Source: Bradyrhizobium symbiodeficiens (lineage in GTDB: Bacteria; Pseudomonadota; Alphaproteobacteria; Rhizobiales; Xanthobacteraceae). From it: 64,000 nucleotides of DNA. Below the pieces are notes generated by a model, which worked only from the letters and a program-made list of their open reading frames with translations, had not been told where the DNA came from and made no database searches. The stretch spans positions 5,210,501-5,274,500 of the forward strand of contig NZ_CP029427.2 in NCBI RefSeq assembly GCF_002266465.3, read 5' to 3'. Of the stretch, positions 42,232-51,011 are shown piece by piece; within the stretch, counting starts at the first letter, position 1; every line of letters starts with the position of its first letter. The position numbers and the translations under genes are program-made.

Positions 42232-43455
42232 TCAGCGCCTGCCATAGGCGTGGCCATGGCCGTTGCTGCCGTTACCGCCGCCGTTCCCATTGCCGTTGCC
42301 GTTGTTGCCCCTGCCGTTGCCGGTGGCACCGTTATTGCCATTCCCGTTACCGTTGTTGCCGTTACCGCTATTGCCGTTGTTGCCGCCGGAGTTTCCAGGG
42401 CTGTCGCTGGATGCACCTGCTGCCGCTGCCGCGATCGCCGCACTCGCAGCCGATGCGCTGCTGCTAGCAGTTGCCGCACCGCTCGTCGTTGCCGCAGTCT
42501 GGACGGAGCTGTTGGATGCCGGGGCATTCGATTTGCCGTCGCTCCAGACCGTCTCAGAACCGGTGTTGGCGTTCGCGTTGCGCACCTGTCCGGGAGCAAC
42601 CGCGCCGCGGGCGAGCCCATTGGTGACCTTGTGGACATTCAGCTTGACCTCGCCGAGCGAGTTCGAAATGCGCACGACGCCGGCCTTGGAAACATGACCT
42701 CCGGCCGCCTGATGCGATGCCTTCGGCACGCCAGCCGCCTTGGTCCCCTTGTCGATCGGACCGAGCGCATGGATCGCATGGCCGCTCGCGGCATTGCGCG
42801 GCGCTGACAGGCCCGATTTCGGCACGGGGACACGCTCGATCGTCGAGGCGCGCGGCTTGCCGTGCTCGATCGGATTGAACGTGCCTGCACCGCTCAGGCT
42901 GAGACCGGGCTTGCCGCGCTCAAAGACCGTGGCCGCTTGACCCGGCATGACCTGGGCGATCTGTCCCGTCTTGAAGTCGGAGACTTCGACCTGGCCGCGG
43001 AGCACGCCGACCTTGGTGCTGCCAGCTCCCACCGTGACGCTGAACTGCGTTCCTTTCACCACGGCGGCGAGATAGGGCGTCTCGACCTCGAAATGCTTGA
43101 CGTTGCGCTTCTCGACCTCGAGCAGGATCGATCCCGCCTGCTGGACGATGGTGGTCGAAAGCCCATCCTTCTTCTCGGCCGGCAAGCCGACCACGGAGTT
43201 CGGAGAGATCAGAATGGTTTCCTCGCCGCGGACGAGCAGCACCCGGCCATTGCGTCCGGTGCGGATGGTATTGCCGGGCTTGAGCGTCGCTTCCTGGTTC
43301 AGCGACACCTGTTGCGCGCCGTCGGTCGCGACCCATACTTCGCCGGTGGCCTTGCTGACCGACCAGACGCCGTCCTCCGCGGCGAATGCACCGGAAGCCG
43401 CTCCGAGGGTCAGCGCCACCACGAAGGCCCACCGCATTCCAATTCTGCCAAGCAT
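42232..43455 (-). CDS. FecR-domain periplasmic protein with Asn/Gly-rich tail
   Basis: 407 residues from ATG 43455 (or ATG 43437). A signal peptide (FVVALTLGAASGAFAA|ED), then a FecR-like domain: GEVWVATDGAQQVSLN, GNTIRTGRNGRVLLVRGEETILISPNS, SILLEVEKRNVKHFEVETPYLAAVVKGT and VLRGQVEVSD. The last 60 residues are almost only Asn, Gly and Ser repeats. FecR domains without a partner sigma factor commonly precede CHASE2 enzymes, as here, and are thought to be periplasmic sensors or surface-linked. Divergent from a TpsB gene. Confidence 0.88.
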   Translation of the reverse strand: MLGRIGMRWAFVVALTLGAASGAFAAEDGVWSVSKATGEVWVATDGAQQVSLNQEATLKPGNTIRTGRNGRVLLVRGEETILISPNSVVGLPAEKKDGLSTTIVQQAGSILLEVEKRNVKHFEVETPYLAAVVKGTQFSVTVGAGSTKVGVLRGQVEVSDFKTGQIAQVMPGQAATVFERGKPGLSLSGAGTFNPIEHGKPRASTIERVPVPKSGLSAPRNAASGHAIHALGPIDKGTKAAGVPKASHQAAGGHVSKAGVVRISNSLGEVKLNVHKVTNGLARGAVAPGQVRNANANTGSETVWSDGKSNAPASNSSVQTAATTSGAATASSSASAASAAIAAAAAGASSDSPGNSGGNNGNSGNGNNGNGNGNNGATGNGRGNNGNGNGNGGGNGSNGHGHAYGRR

Positions 43456-43585
43456 GACGATCCTCAGTCCGCGTTACAGCCCGATCTGAGGAGTATCCGA
43501 AATCACTCAAGAGAGGATTAGCGGCAAGCGGCCAGCCAAGAGGGTGCCTTAACCAATCATTGACCATAAAAAACTATGAAAAATC

Positions 43586-45382
43586 ATGCGGCTAACGAAG
43601 CCTTACCGTTCCATCAGAGAATCTCCGCCAAACTACGGGGGCAGGTTCGCTGCGCGGGCTGAGAGGCGGCATCTCCTTACCGCGCTGGTGTTGATGGCAC
43701 CGATTTTTGCGGGTATTCCGCAGGCCTTCGCCCAACAGGCGAACCAGCCGGGCTTCGATCCGCGCCAGCCCGAGAAATATTTCGATAACCAAACCGAGCG
43801 AGAATCGCTGAGCCGGCCTCCGGTTCAGCTTCCGAGCGTCGGGCAGCCGAACACCGGCGGGGATACCAAGCCGCAATTCGTGCTGCGCGGCGTCACCGTC
43901 AGCGGCGCCCACGCTGTCTCCCAGGATCGTATCGCCACGGTCTATCAGTCCTATCTCGGCAAGCAGGTTTCGCAGGCGGATCTCGCTGCGATTGCCGGCG
44001 CGATCAGCGAGCTCTACCGCGCCGACGGATTCCATCTGAGCCGGGCCATCGTGCCGCCGCAGGACATTGCCGATGGCCGCGTCCGGATCCAGGTGATCGA
44101 AGGCGCCATCGTGCAGGCCGAGCTGAAAGGCGACGGCGCCGAGCAGTTCGGCGTAAGGCCGATGCTTGGGCCGATTCTAGCCGAGCAGCCGTCGCGCCTG
44201 CCGACACTCGAACGTCAGCTCTTCCTCATCAACGGCAGGCCGGGCGTCCGGATCACCGATACCGCGCTGGAGGAGATCGGTGGTACGACCGGCCGCTTCC
44301 GCCTCATCGTCTTCTTGAAGACCTGGCACGTCTTCTCCTCGTTCGGCTTGGACAATCTCGGATCGTCATCGGTCGGCCCGTGGCAGACCTACGCGACCGG
44401 CGCCTTCAACTCCTACCTCACGCCTGGAGACACGCTGGCAGTCAACCTGTCGACGATTGCCAACGACCCGCGCCAGCTCGGCTTCACCCGTTTGTCCTAC
44501 GACGCGCCGGTCGGCATCGACGGCCTGCGCCTCGGCGGGTCGGTGCTGTACAGCGCGGTCAGGCCGGGCGATGCCCGCCGCCTCGACAACGACATCACGA
44601 CGACCGAGGCGTTCGAGCTGCGGGTCAGCATCGTCCCGCTCCAGTCGCAATCCTCCACGCTCACGTTGACTGCGGCGACGACCTTCAGCAACGTGTCCGA
44701 GCACGACCGTTACGGTCCCTGGTACAACGACCATATCAGGACCGCGAGCCTGACCGCCGATTACCGGCTGCAGGATCGCTTCGGCGGCACCAATCTTGCG
44801 ACGCTGACCTACCGCCACGGCCTCGACATCTTCGGCGCCTCGCATTTCGACGACGAGCTGTTGTCGCGCGCCGGCGCCTCCTCGAACTTCTCGGTGCTGA
44901 ACCTCTGGTTCACGCGCTACCAGACGCTCAGCGATGCCTGGTCGCTCAAGCTCTCCGCGGCGAGCCAGACGGCATCGCGGCCGCTGTTCACCTCGCAGCA
45001 ATTCTATCTCGGCGGCGCGGCCTTCGGCCGGGGCTATGGCGCGGCCGAGATCAGCGGCGACAATGGCCTTGCCGGCTCGCTCGAACTGCGCTTCGACCAG
45101 AAGCTCAATTTCCGCTACTGGACCGGCTATCAGCTCTACGCCTTTGGCGACGCTGGCGCAGTCTGGAACGACGGTTACCACCTGAGCGACAGCCTGTCGC
45201 TGACGTCGGCCGGAGCCGGTGTGCGCTTCTTCATGCCAGACGATCTCCAGGCCGATCTCGCCGTGGCCGTGCCTCTGAGCTACCGGGCGCCGGACAACCA
45301 GCGCCGCAGCCCGCGCTTCCTGCTCACCCTGTCGAGCGCATTCCGGCTCTGCCCCGAACGCGGCAACTCCGGCTGTCTCTAG
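43586..45382 (+). CDS. ShlB/FhaC/HecB-type two-partner secretion transporter (TpsB)
   Basis: 598 residues from ATG 43586. An extended signal peptide (long basic start, then LLTALVLMAPIFAGIPQAFA|QQ), a POTRA_2 domain (FVLRGVTVSGAHAVSQD, SELYRADGFHLSRAIVPPQ, IQVIEGAIVQAEL), then a beta barrel with the VRGY-like motif seen here as FGRGYG and ending with a Cys-containing tail. It would export a filamentous hemagglutinin-like TpsA through the outer membrane. No TpsA gene is present in the window. Divergent from the FecR-CHASE2 pair, with about 130 bp between, hinting at co-regulation. Confidence 0.87.
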   Translation: MRLTKPYRSIRESPPNYGGRFAARAERRHLLTALVLMAPIFAGIPQAFAQQANQPGFDPRQPEKYFDNQTERESLSRPPVQLPSVGQPNTGGDTKPQFVLRGVTVSGAHAVSQDRIATVYQSYLGKQVSQADLAAIAGAISELYRADGFHLSRAIVPPQDIADGRVRIQVIEGAIVQAELKGDGAEQFGVRPMLGPILAEQPSRLPTLERQLFLINGRPGVRITDTALEEIGGTTGRFRLIVFLKTWHVFSSFGLDNLGSSSVGPWQTYATGAFNSYLTPGDTLAVNLSTIANDPRQLGFTRLSYDAPVGIDGLRLGGSVLYSAVRPGDARRLDNDITTTEAFELRVSIVPLQSQSSTLTLTAATTFSNVSEHDRYGPWYNDHIRTASLTADYRLQDRFGGTNLATLTYRHGLDIFGASHFDDELLSRAGASSNFSVLNLWFTRYQTLSDAWSLKLSAASQTASRPLFTSQQFYLGGAAFGRGYGAAEISGDNGLAGSLELRFDQKLNFRYWTGYQLYAFGDAGAVWNDGYHLSDSLSLTSAGAGVRFFMPDDLQADLAVAVPLSYRAPDNQRRSPRFLLTLSSAFRLCPERGNSGCL

Positions 45383-45536
45383 TTGGCCTGTGGTTCGCGC
45401 GGCGGCGCGACATGCGGCCCTTTTGCGGCCTTGCTCACAGACTTGCCTAAATTTAATCCAGTAACCTGCTCACGGTCGCTCGATCCGGGAGTTACCAATG
45501 GCCATGTTCAGCGGAACGTGATTTGAGACGAGACGA

Positions 45537-46367
45537 ATGAAGCGAGTTTTTGCAGTCCTGGCGTTTCTCTGCATCCTCGGCGTCGGGGAATATTTCGTCG
45601 TCAGCCGGTTCGCGATCCGCCACGAAACTTTGGCCCTGTATGACGCGGCGCGGCAGCGGCCGATCTCAGTCGAGGTGGCGGTGCGGCGCGATTACGAGAC
45701 CAAGGCCAATCTCGGCCTCTGGAAACTCCCGCTCGCCATCATCAGCAACGGCAACACCGTCAAGGCCACCGAATATTCCTTCCTCGCCAACGTGCTCGCC
45801 GCGCGCGGCTATATGGTTGCCAGCATTCAGCAGGACCTGCCGAGCGATCCGCCGTTGATGACCCATGTCGGTCAGCCATATGTCGGCCGACGCGAGGTCT
45901 ATATCCGCTGCGAAGCCAACATTCTTTTCGTGCTGGACAAGCTGAGGAGGCAGCAGGAGAACGTCGACTACGACCACATCACCCTCGTCGGCCATTCCAA
46001 CGGCGGCGATGTCTCCATGTATGTGGCCCATCAACACCCGGAGCTGGTGTCGAAGGTGATCACGCTCGACAATCTGCGGGTGCCTTTCGTGCTCAGCGAC
46101 GGCCTGAAGATCCTGTCCTTCCGGTCGAAGGACCCGCATTTCGTGACCGATCCCGGCGTGCTGCCGACACCGGAAGAGGCCAAGGCGCGCGGTATCGACA
46201 TCGTCCATACCGGCGCGCAGCACACGGAAATGAGCGATCGTGGGCCCAACGCGGTCAAGGAGAAGATTCAGGAGACGCTCGACCGCTTCCTGCGTGACAG
46301 CGCCAGCAGCGCGCTCGCGCCGGCCGATACGAAAAGCCCGATGATCATGAATCCGGGCGACTATTAG
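45537..46367 (+). CDS. secreted/membrane-anchored alpha/beta hydrolase
   Basis: 276 residues. An N-terminal hydrophobic segment (RVFAVLAFLCILGVGEYFVV) anchors or exports the protein. The alpha/beta hydrolase core shows the nucleophile elbow GHSNGG and a late His in VHTGAQHTEMSDRG; LKLPLAIISNGNT and YSFLANVLAARGYMVASIQ are beta-strand/cap regions. The substrate is unknown. Monocistronic, about 150 bp after the TpsB gene. Confidence 0.8.
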   Translation: MKRVFAVLAFLCILGVGEYFVVSRFAIRHETLALYDAARQRPISVEVAVRRDYETKANLGLWKLPLAIISNGNTVKATEYSFLANVLAARGYMVASIQQDLPSDPPLMTHVGQPYVGRREVYIRCEANILFVLDKLRRQQENVDYDHITLVGHSNGGDVSMYVAHQHPELVSKVITLDNLRVPFVLSDGLKILSFRSKDPHFVTDPGVLPTPEEAKARGIDIVHTGAQHTEMSDRGPNAVKEKIQETLDRFLRDSASSALAPADTKSPMIMNPGDY

Positions 46368-46426
46368 CCGGGAACGCCTTGCGGCAGATCAAGGCGGCTC
46401 CGAGGCACGAGGCTAAAAAAGGTGAT

Positions 46427-46636
46427 ATGGCCCCGGAGAGACACGTGTCGAACTATATCGAAAGTCTTGAAGCGAAAGGTCTCGATACGAGAAGTCTCGT
46501 TACAAAGAGCCTTGGCCTGCCCGCGGCGAGAATGCCGGCCTTCGCAAGGCATCTCTATCGTTCCGTCCGCAAGCTGCTGCGGTCCATCATCGGCCGCATT
46601 GATCTCTCGCAATTTCCGGGATCGTGCTGCGGATAG
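46427..46636 (+). CDS. possible small basic protein
   Basis: 69 residues from ATG 46427 (AAGGTG about 8 bases upstream). Basic and helical (NYIESLEAKGLDTRSLVTKS, AFARHLYRSVRKLLRSIIG), with two Cys near the C-terminus. No family recognised. It overlaps a longer frame on the opposite strand, so coding is uncertain. Confidence 0.3.
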   Translation: MAPERHVSNYIESLEAKGLDTRSLVTKSLGLPAARMPAFARHLYRSVRKLLRSIIGRIDLSQFPGSCCG

Positions 46637-46672
46637 CATGGCGATCGCCAACGAATTCATGAAGGTTGCTCT

Positions 46673-46990
46673 ATGCGTCAGCATTTGAGACGAATTTACC
46701 TGCTGCTAGCCGTAACCTCGAGCTTCGGCACGTCGTCCGCTCTCGCAGCCGATGCCGATCACGGTGCCGACCTCGCCAAGCGCTGGTGCGCAAGCTGCCA
46801 CGTCGTCGCGAACGGCCAGACCCAGGCGAGCGCGGACGTCCCCTCCTTTGTCTCCGTTGCGCTCAGACCGGACTTCAGTCCGGAGAGGCTCGCCTTCTTC
46901 CTGCTCGATCCGCACCCGAAGATGCCGAATTTCCCCCTAAGCCGAACCGAAGCTGGCGATATCGCGGCCTACATCGCATCGCTGCGCTAA
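46673..46990 (+). CDS. small periplasmic cytochrome c
   Basis: 105 residues. Signal peptide (LLAVTSSFGTSSALA|AD), heme-binding CASCH with Cys39, Cys42 and His43, and Met84 in HPKMPNFPLS as likely axial ligand, then the C-terminal helix EAGDIAAYIASLR. One heme, class I. It could shuttle electrons in the periplasm; the partner is not encoded nearby. A ribosome-binding site GAAGG lies upstream. Confidence 0.9.
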   Translation: MRQHLRRIYLLLAVTSSFGTSSALAADADHGADLAKRWCASCHVVANGQTQASADVPSFVSVALRPDFSPERLAFFLLDPHPKMPNFPLSRTEAGDIAAYIASLR

Positions 46991-47225
46991 AGCGAAACAT
47001 CTTTAGGTCGAATCGATCGCTGCGGCTCGTTCACCGCTCGCGGGAGAGGGAACGCACCTCCGTCATTGCGGCAATCGGGGCTCATCTCGTTACGCGCAGA
47101 ACACGACGCTTGCCACAAATGCAAATCCCTGCCGGCGGTCCGACAGGGATCAGCAGAACGGATGACGGACGGCGAACGAGGCCGTTCGGTGGCCCGTCAT
47201 CGACCTTGGGTGCGCACGCAGAGAA

Positions 47226-47567
47226 TCAGGACTTCCCCTTGCCCGGCTGCATGAGACTGCCGGTCATCTGGCGCATGTGATCTCCGGCACTGGTGAACTG
47301 GCTGCGCAGGAAGTCGGACTGGATTCGCATCGCTTCCTGGAGGTCGGTGGCATGAACCAGCTTGCGCGCATGCTCGAAGGCCGACTTCATGTTCTGCTCG
47401 GTGAAAACCAGCGCCTGCTTCGACACCTCCGTCCCCGCTCCTGGAACGGACGACATCGATTTGGTAGCGGCTTCGAAAAACATGCCGAATGCTTTTTCCG
47501 CCTGATCAATTGTCTTCTCGGCCAGGTCGCGCAGTTCGGCCGGAACTTCGAGCTTCGGTTCGATCAT
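47226..47567 (-). CDS. phasin family protein
   Basis: 113 residues from ATG 47567. Helical throughout: LRDLAEKTIDQAEKAFGMFF, TEQNMKSAFEHARKLVHATD, EAMRIQSDFLRSQFTSAGDH, with the alternating hydrophobic pattern of phasins that coat polyhydroxyalkanoate granules. The extension to 47603 lacks a ribosome-binding site. Single gene. Confidence 0.88.
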   Translation of the reverse strand: MIEPKLEVPAELRDLAEKTIDQAEKAFGMFFEAATKSMSSVPGAGTEVSKQALVFTEQNMKSAFEHARKLVHATDLQEAMRIQSDFLRSQFTSAGDHMRQMTGSLMQPGKGKS

Positions 47568-47733
47568 GGTCGCACTCCCTTCGTTTTCCCAATTGAATAC
47601 CACACTTGCCGGATCGCCTTCCAGCGGCCAGGCTCGGGGACACCAGGTTTGGGGACGTCGCCGGCGGTCCGGCTCCGGCGCGGAAACGAACGGGAAAATG
47701 AAAGTGGAGGCGGAAAGCCGGCGCGCGGCCGGC

Positions 47734-47919
47734 TCAGGACAAGGGGTGCTCGGGAAGAGCCTCTTCGGTGGCGAGGTCTTCGACCAGCTTGATGACCTCG
47801 AAACGCTGTCGCGGCGCGAGCTTCAGAAACGCGCGGAGCAAGCGCAGGCTTTCGACGGTGCCGCTCGCGGGCGCACCGACCTTGAGGTGCAGTTCAGCCG
47901 CGAAATTGAGGTTTTTCAT
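47734..47919 (-). CDS. small hypothetical protein
   Basis: 61 residues from ATG 47919 with AGGTG 4-8 bases upstream on the minus strand. MKNLNFAAELHLKVGAPASG, then LRLLRAFLKLAPRQRFEVIK, is a short beta-hairpin plus helix resembling DUF982-like Bradyrhizobium proteins in size and style. I cannot give a function. The longer upstream in-frame extension has no ribosome-binding site and was rejected. Confidence 0.6.
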   Translation of the reverse strand: MKNLNFAAELHLKVGAPASGTVESLRLLRAFLKLAPRQRFEVIKLVEDLATEEALPEHPLS

Positions 47920-48574
47920 CTCGCACCTATTCACAAGCACCGGCTTCGTGAGCCACTCGAGAACCGAACGCCATAACAGGACACGCCATAACGCGCCCCC
48001 TGGCGACGAACTCCCGGCCGGGTGGCCCGGCGGGTTGGCACGCCGAACGACATGTCCAAACGGACGGCTCAACCAGAGGGTTGCAATTATGCCAAGGAAC
48101 AACCCCTCCGGCAAGCCCGACAATGGCTGTAGCGATGCTTCGTCTGCATCGCACCACGGCAATTCCGGATAACAGGTATATCGACCGCCGTCACCCACCT
48201 GCGTCAACAAGCGGCATCAATCACGCCCACAGTCCGGATCGCTGTCAATCGGGACAAACGTTTCTGCTTGTTTCCGACATGAACGGACATTGGCGACGAA
48301 TTGGCGCTTCTCCAGCGCATACACGTAATTGTTGAGTCTCGCCCTGGCGGTTGTACCAGCACGAAACGAAGGTCGATCCGGCAGCCGATCTCCGACGTCC
48401 TGACCCCGGCGCGGCTGCCGCCTCGGGAATTCATCCGGGTTGGATATGCCTCCACCCGTGAACCGTTGTCCGTGACCGAACGACCAAGGCGTTGCGACAC
48501 GGCCACGCAGACAACGGGCGCCTTGGCTGAAAACTCTTCGATTCGGGCGCGCCTCAGCACCAAAGGACGACGGC
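47920..48574. other. 655 bp without a supported gene
   Basis: Frames of 70-160 codons exist on both strands, but none has a ribosome-binding site, a domain or a protein-like composition. Several frames are rich in Arg, Ser and Pro, as expected of G+C-rich non-coding DNA. It may hold gene debris. Confidence 0.4.
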
Positions 48575-48931
48575 ATGCTTTCTCGCTGCGATCTCATCAA
48601 GGGCGCCGCGGTCGCGCTTTTTACCCTCTCGATACAAGGCGCATGGGCGCAGGAGACCAGGATGAACCTGTTCAAGATCGTCACCATCAAGGACGAAATC
48701 GTCGTCGGGTTGTCGGCGGAGGAGCTTCAGGCGCTCGGCGGCAATGATGCGAGCGCGGTTGCGCACGCGCTGGCGCAGAAGGGCGATCTCACGGTCTGGC
48801 AATATAACGTGCATCGCGGCCCGAACGGTGAATTGCAGCAGGCGCCGACAGCCAGGATCGGGCTATTGGCCAACGCCTCGCTCCGCGTCGAGCCCTATAC
48901 GACGCCTTATCAGATTGTGCCGCATCCGTGA
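48575..48931 (+). CDS. secreted small protein of unknown function
   Basis: 118 residues from ATG 48575 with AAGGA 8-12 bases upstream. N-terminal signal (LIKGAAVALFTLSIQGAWA|QE) and a mature domain with beta character (LFKIVTIKDEIVVGLSAEEL, LTVWQYNVHRGPNGELQQAP, LRVEPYTTPYQIVPHP). It resembles a family of small periplasmic Bradyrhizobium proteins that I cannot name. Convergent with 48978-49580. Confidence 0.7.
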   Translation: MLSRCDLIKGAAVALFTLSIQGAWAQETRMNLFKIVTIKDEIVVGLSAEELQALGGNDASAVAHALAQKGDLTVWQYNVHRGPNGELQQAPTARIGLLANASLRVEPYTTPYQIVPHP

Positions 48932-48977
48932 GCGGCCGACTGGCACGCCCGCGGCACAGACCGCAGGCGTGCCGTTG

Positions 48978-49580
48978 TCATCTGCGCCGCCCTGCGTGCT
49001 GTGCCCCCGTTTCCGTCGCAAAGCCGTAGATCAGCGCCAGCCGATCCAGGCACTCGCGAAAGCGTCGCGCGAAATAGTCGTTCCAGCGCTGCGTACGGAC
49101 GGCACGACGCTGCCCGATCTGATCCATGGTCAGGCCCAGCACCAGCACGTCGTGCACCAGCGCCGCGCCGTCGGTCCCGAGTTCGCGCTCGATCTGGTTC
49201 AGCCGCAGCACCGCCTGGCGCTGGCTCTCGGTGACCGGCTCGCGCGTGCGCGCGCCATCGACATATTCGCGGGTCGGGTCCATCGCCTGGGGGCCCCGCT
49301 CCGCTCTCTCCCAATCGTTCTGGAAAGCGCGCCCGCCGAGGTATTGCGCCTCGTCGATTTGGTGGTGTGCGTGCAGCCGTCCCAGCGGATCGCCACGGAT
49401 CGACCGGATCGCCACGATCTTCTCGCCGGCATCGAGCGCCAGCGGATTGTCGACCTCGACCTCCGCCACTTCGGCATTGAACGGCACGTCGCGGGACCGC
49501 CGGTCGTAGATCTGCGCCAATTTGTAGGACTTGTTGCGTCGGACGCGAGCCACCTGGATACTCCTTGCGAGATTGACCAT
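48978..49580 (-). CDS. conserved protein next to a GcrA paralogue
   Basis: 200 residues from ATG 49580. The C-terminal 80 residues (LRLNQIERELGTDGAALVHD, LTMDQIGQRRAVRTQRWNDY, FRECLDRLALIYGFATE) resemble the DUF6456-like module of phage/regulatory proteins. The N-terminal half is charged and flexible. It follows the GcrA-like gene by 15 bp on the same strand. Function unknown; the context suggests the same regulatory cassette. Confidence 0.65.
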   Translation of the reverse strand: MVNLARSIQVARVRRNKSYKLAQIYDRRSRDVPFNAEVAEVEVDNPLALDAGEKIVAIRSIRGDPLGRLHAHHQIDEAQYLGGRAFQNDWERAERGPQAMDPTREYVDGARTREPVTESQRQAVLRLNQIERELGTDGAALVHDVLVLGLTMDQIGQRRAVRTQRWNDYFARRFRECLDRLALIYGFATETGAQHAGRRR

Positions 49581-49595
49581 GGAAAGACTGAGAGC

Positions 49596-50126
49596 TCAGG
49601 CCGCGACGACCAGCTTCAGCACGACGGGACCGGGGACACGGGCGGACGCAGCCCCGGAGCGACGCGTCAGGCCCGCATGCGGCGCGCAATAGCTGGAGCC
49701 CGGCTGGCGCGGATGGCCGCAGAAGGCGATCTCCTCCCCCTCCTTGTCGCCGCCATAGGGATAGCGGCAGTCGGCCGGCTCGAGTTCGACCAGTTGGATC
49801 AAGCGCGGCTGGATGCCGACGCAGCGCAGCTTCAGCGGCGCCGCGGGCTTCATTGCGGACTTCGGCGGCACGTTCAGGTTCGGTAGCACCGCGCGGCGCG
49901 GCGAAACCGGAGCCTCACCCGGCAAATATGGCGCGAGTGATGGGCTCACGATCCATTCCGGAATGACGAGCCCGAGCCGCTTGGCGCGGCCGATCACCGC
50001 ATTGCGCGTGTAAGCCGTTCCAAACCTTGCGTTAATCTGCCTTCCGACCTCCGCATAAGACATGCCCTTGAGGAAATAGTCGCGAAGCGCGTCGGAGTGC
50101 TCCGACGGCCAATGGCCCGGTTCCAT
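49596..50126 (-). CDS. GcrA family cell-cycle regulator paralogue
   Basis: 176 residues from ATG 50126. The N-terminal helix-turn-helix (LRDYFLKGMSYAEVGRQINA, YTRNAVIGRAKRLGL) and the Cys-rich C-terminus (CRYPYGG, FCGHP, SYCAPH) are the two conserved parts of GcrA, which binds methylated promoter DNA and RNA polymerase in Alphaproteobacteria. The middle is a Pro-rich linker. It is shorter in position of its neighbours than the chromosomal gcrA and is divergent from a LexA/CI-like repressor; I infer a cassette-specific copy. Confidence 0.82.
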   Translation of the reverse strand: MEPGHWPSEHSDALRDYFLKGMSYAEVGRQINARFGTAYTRNAVIGRAKRLGLVIPEWIVSPSLAPYLPGEAPVSPRRAVLPNLNVPPKSAMKPAAPLKLRCVGIQPRLIQLVELEPADCRYPYGGDKEGEEIAFCGHPRQPGSSYCAPHAGLTRRSGAASARVPGPVVLKLVVAA

Positions 50127-50177
50127 GCTGCTGTCCTGTGATGCGCCCCTCCGATCGCACGACCGGGGGCGAAACAG

Positions 50178-50257
50178 ACATTCCGGTATTCCGAATCCAA
50201 AGTCAAGCAATAATTCTGATATTCATAATTGCAATAATTCCGAATTTCGGATTACAA
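50178..50257. promoter_or_regulatory. divergent promoter region with repeated operators TTCCG-N5-CGGAA
   Basis: Site A at 50181-50195 (TTCCG-GTATT-CCGAA) lies between a minus-strand -35 TTGACT (complement of 50201-50206) and the GcrA paralogue. Site B at 50238-50252 (TTCCG-AATTT-CGGAT) lies in the 17-bp spacer after a possible -35 TTGCAA (50229-50234) of the repressor gene. A weaker site is at 50214-50228. The same element occurs at 50951. Confidence 0.7.
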
Positions 50258-50289
50258 GAGCGGGACGATGGGTAATCGAGGGAATCACC

Positions 50290-50898
50290 ATGTTGGACGT
50301 TGCAATGATCGAGCGGGGCCTGGAGAAGACGGGCAAGAGCAAGGGCGGCCTCGCGGCGGCCATGGGCGTGCGGCCCGGCGCGGTCTCGGAGATCCTGGGC
50401 GGCGAACGCCTGGTGAAGGCCTCGGAGATCGTTCCGATCATGGAATATCTCGAGCTCAATCTCGCGCCGATCATGGGCCGCGTCGGCGCCGGCGCTGTGA
50501 TCGAGCCGGATTACGAGCAGGTCCCCCCGGAGGGTCTCGGCGATGTCGCGCTGCCCTTCCCGATCATGGAAGAGACCGTCGCCTTCGAGATCGTGGGCGA
50601 TTCGATGCTGCCTAAATACGAGAGCGGCGACGTGATCGTGGCCTACAAGGACCAGCGCCATCCGCTGTCCTCCTTCTACGGCGAAGAGGCCGTGGTCCGG
50701 CTCAAGACCGGCGAGCGCTATTTGAAGACGATCGAGCGGGGAAAAAGCCCCTCCGTCGTCAATCTCACCAGCTTCAATGCCAAGCCGATCGTCGGCGTCA
50801 AGCTCGAGTGGGTCGGTGAGATCTGCCTGTCCATGCCCAAAGGCCAGCTCGAGCGGATGCGCGCCAAGTCGGCGCGCCCCCGCAAGAAGGGCAAGTAA
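50290..50898 (+). CDS. LexA/CI-like self-cleaving repressor (HTH plus S24 peptidase)
   Basis: 202 residues from ATG 50290. Residues 1-60 are an XRE-like HTH (SKGGLAAAMGVRPGAVSEIL). Residues 80-190 are an S24 peptidase domain: Ser105 in GDSMLPKYESGD and Lys139 in VVRLKTGERYL form the catalytic dyad. An Ala67-Gly68 bond in GRVGAGAVIE lies 38 residues before Ser105, the distance seen in phage lambda CI and near that of LexA, so RecA-stimulated self-cleavage is predicted. The far longer upstream frame is not coding. It probably regulates its own, the GcrA paralogue and the 51012 promoters. Confidence 0.88.
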   Translation: MLDVAMIERGLEKTGKSKGGLAAAMGVRPGAVSEILGGERLVKASEIVPIMEYLELNLAPIMGRVGAGAVIEPDYEQVPPEGLGDVALPFPIMEETVAFEIVGDSMLPKYESGDVIVAYKDQRHPLSSFYGEEAVVRLKTGERYLKTIERGKSPSVVNLTSFNAKPIVGVKLEWVGEICLSMPKGQLERMRAKSARPRKKGK

Positions 50899-50941
50899 GG
50901 CTTCGCCAAGGCCAGCGACTTCGATTTTTTCGAAATCGCCC

Positions 50942-50970
50942 TTGACTTGCTTCCGTTTTTCGGAAATAAT
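50942..50970 (+). promoter_or_regulatory. promoter with embedded operator before the 51012 gene
   Basis: TTGACT at 50942-50947, a 17-bp spacer, and AATAAT at 50965-50970. The perfect inverted repeat TTCCGTTTTTCGGAA (50951-50965) fills the spacer, starting at the fourth base, as site B does in the repressor promoter. Confidence 0.75.
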
Positions 50971-51011
50971 CTGCCGCGTGCCCGCAACGGGGGCGCGGCA
51001 GAGTCGTTTTG

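Noticed and set aside
48204-48690. Minus-strand frames of 119 and 157 codons
   Set aside because: No ribosome-binding site, overlap the well-supported secreted protein gene at 48575, composition not protein-like.
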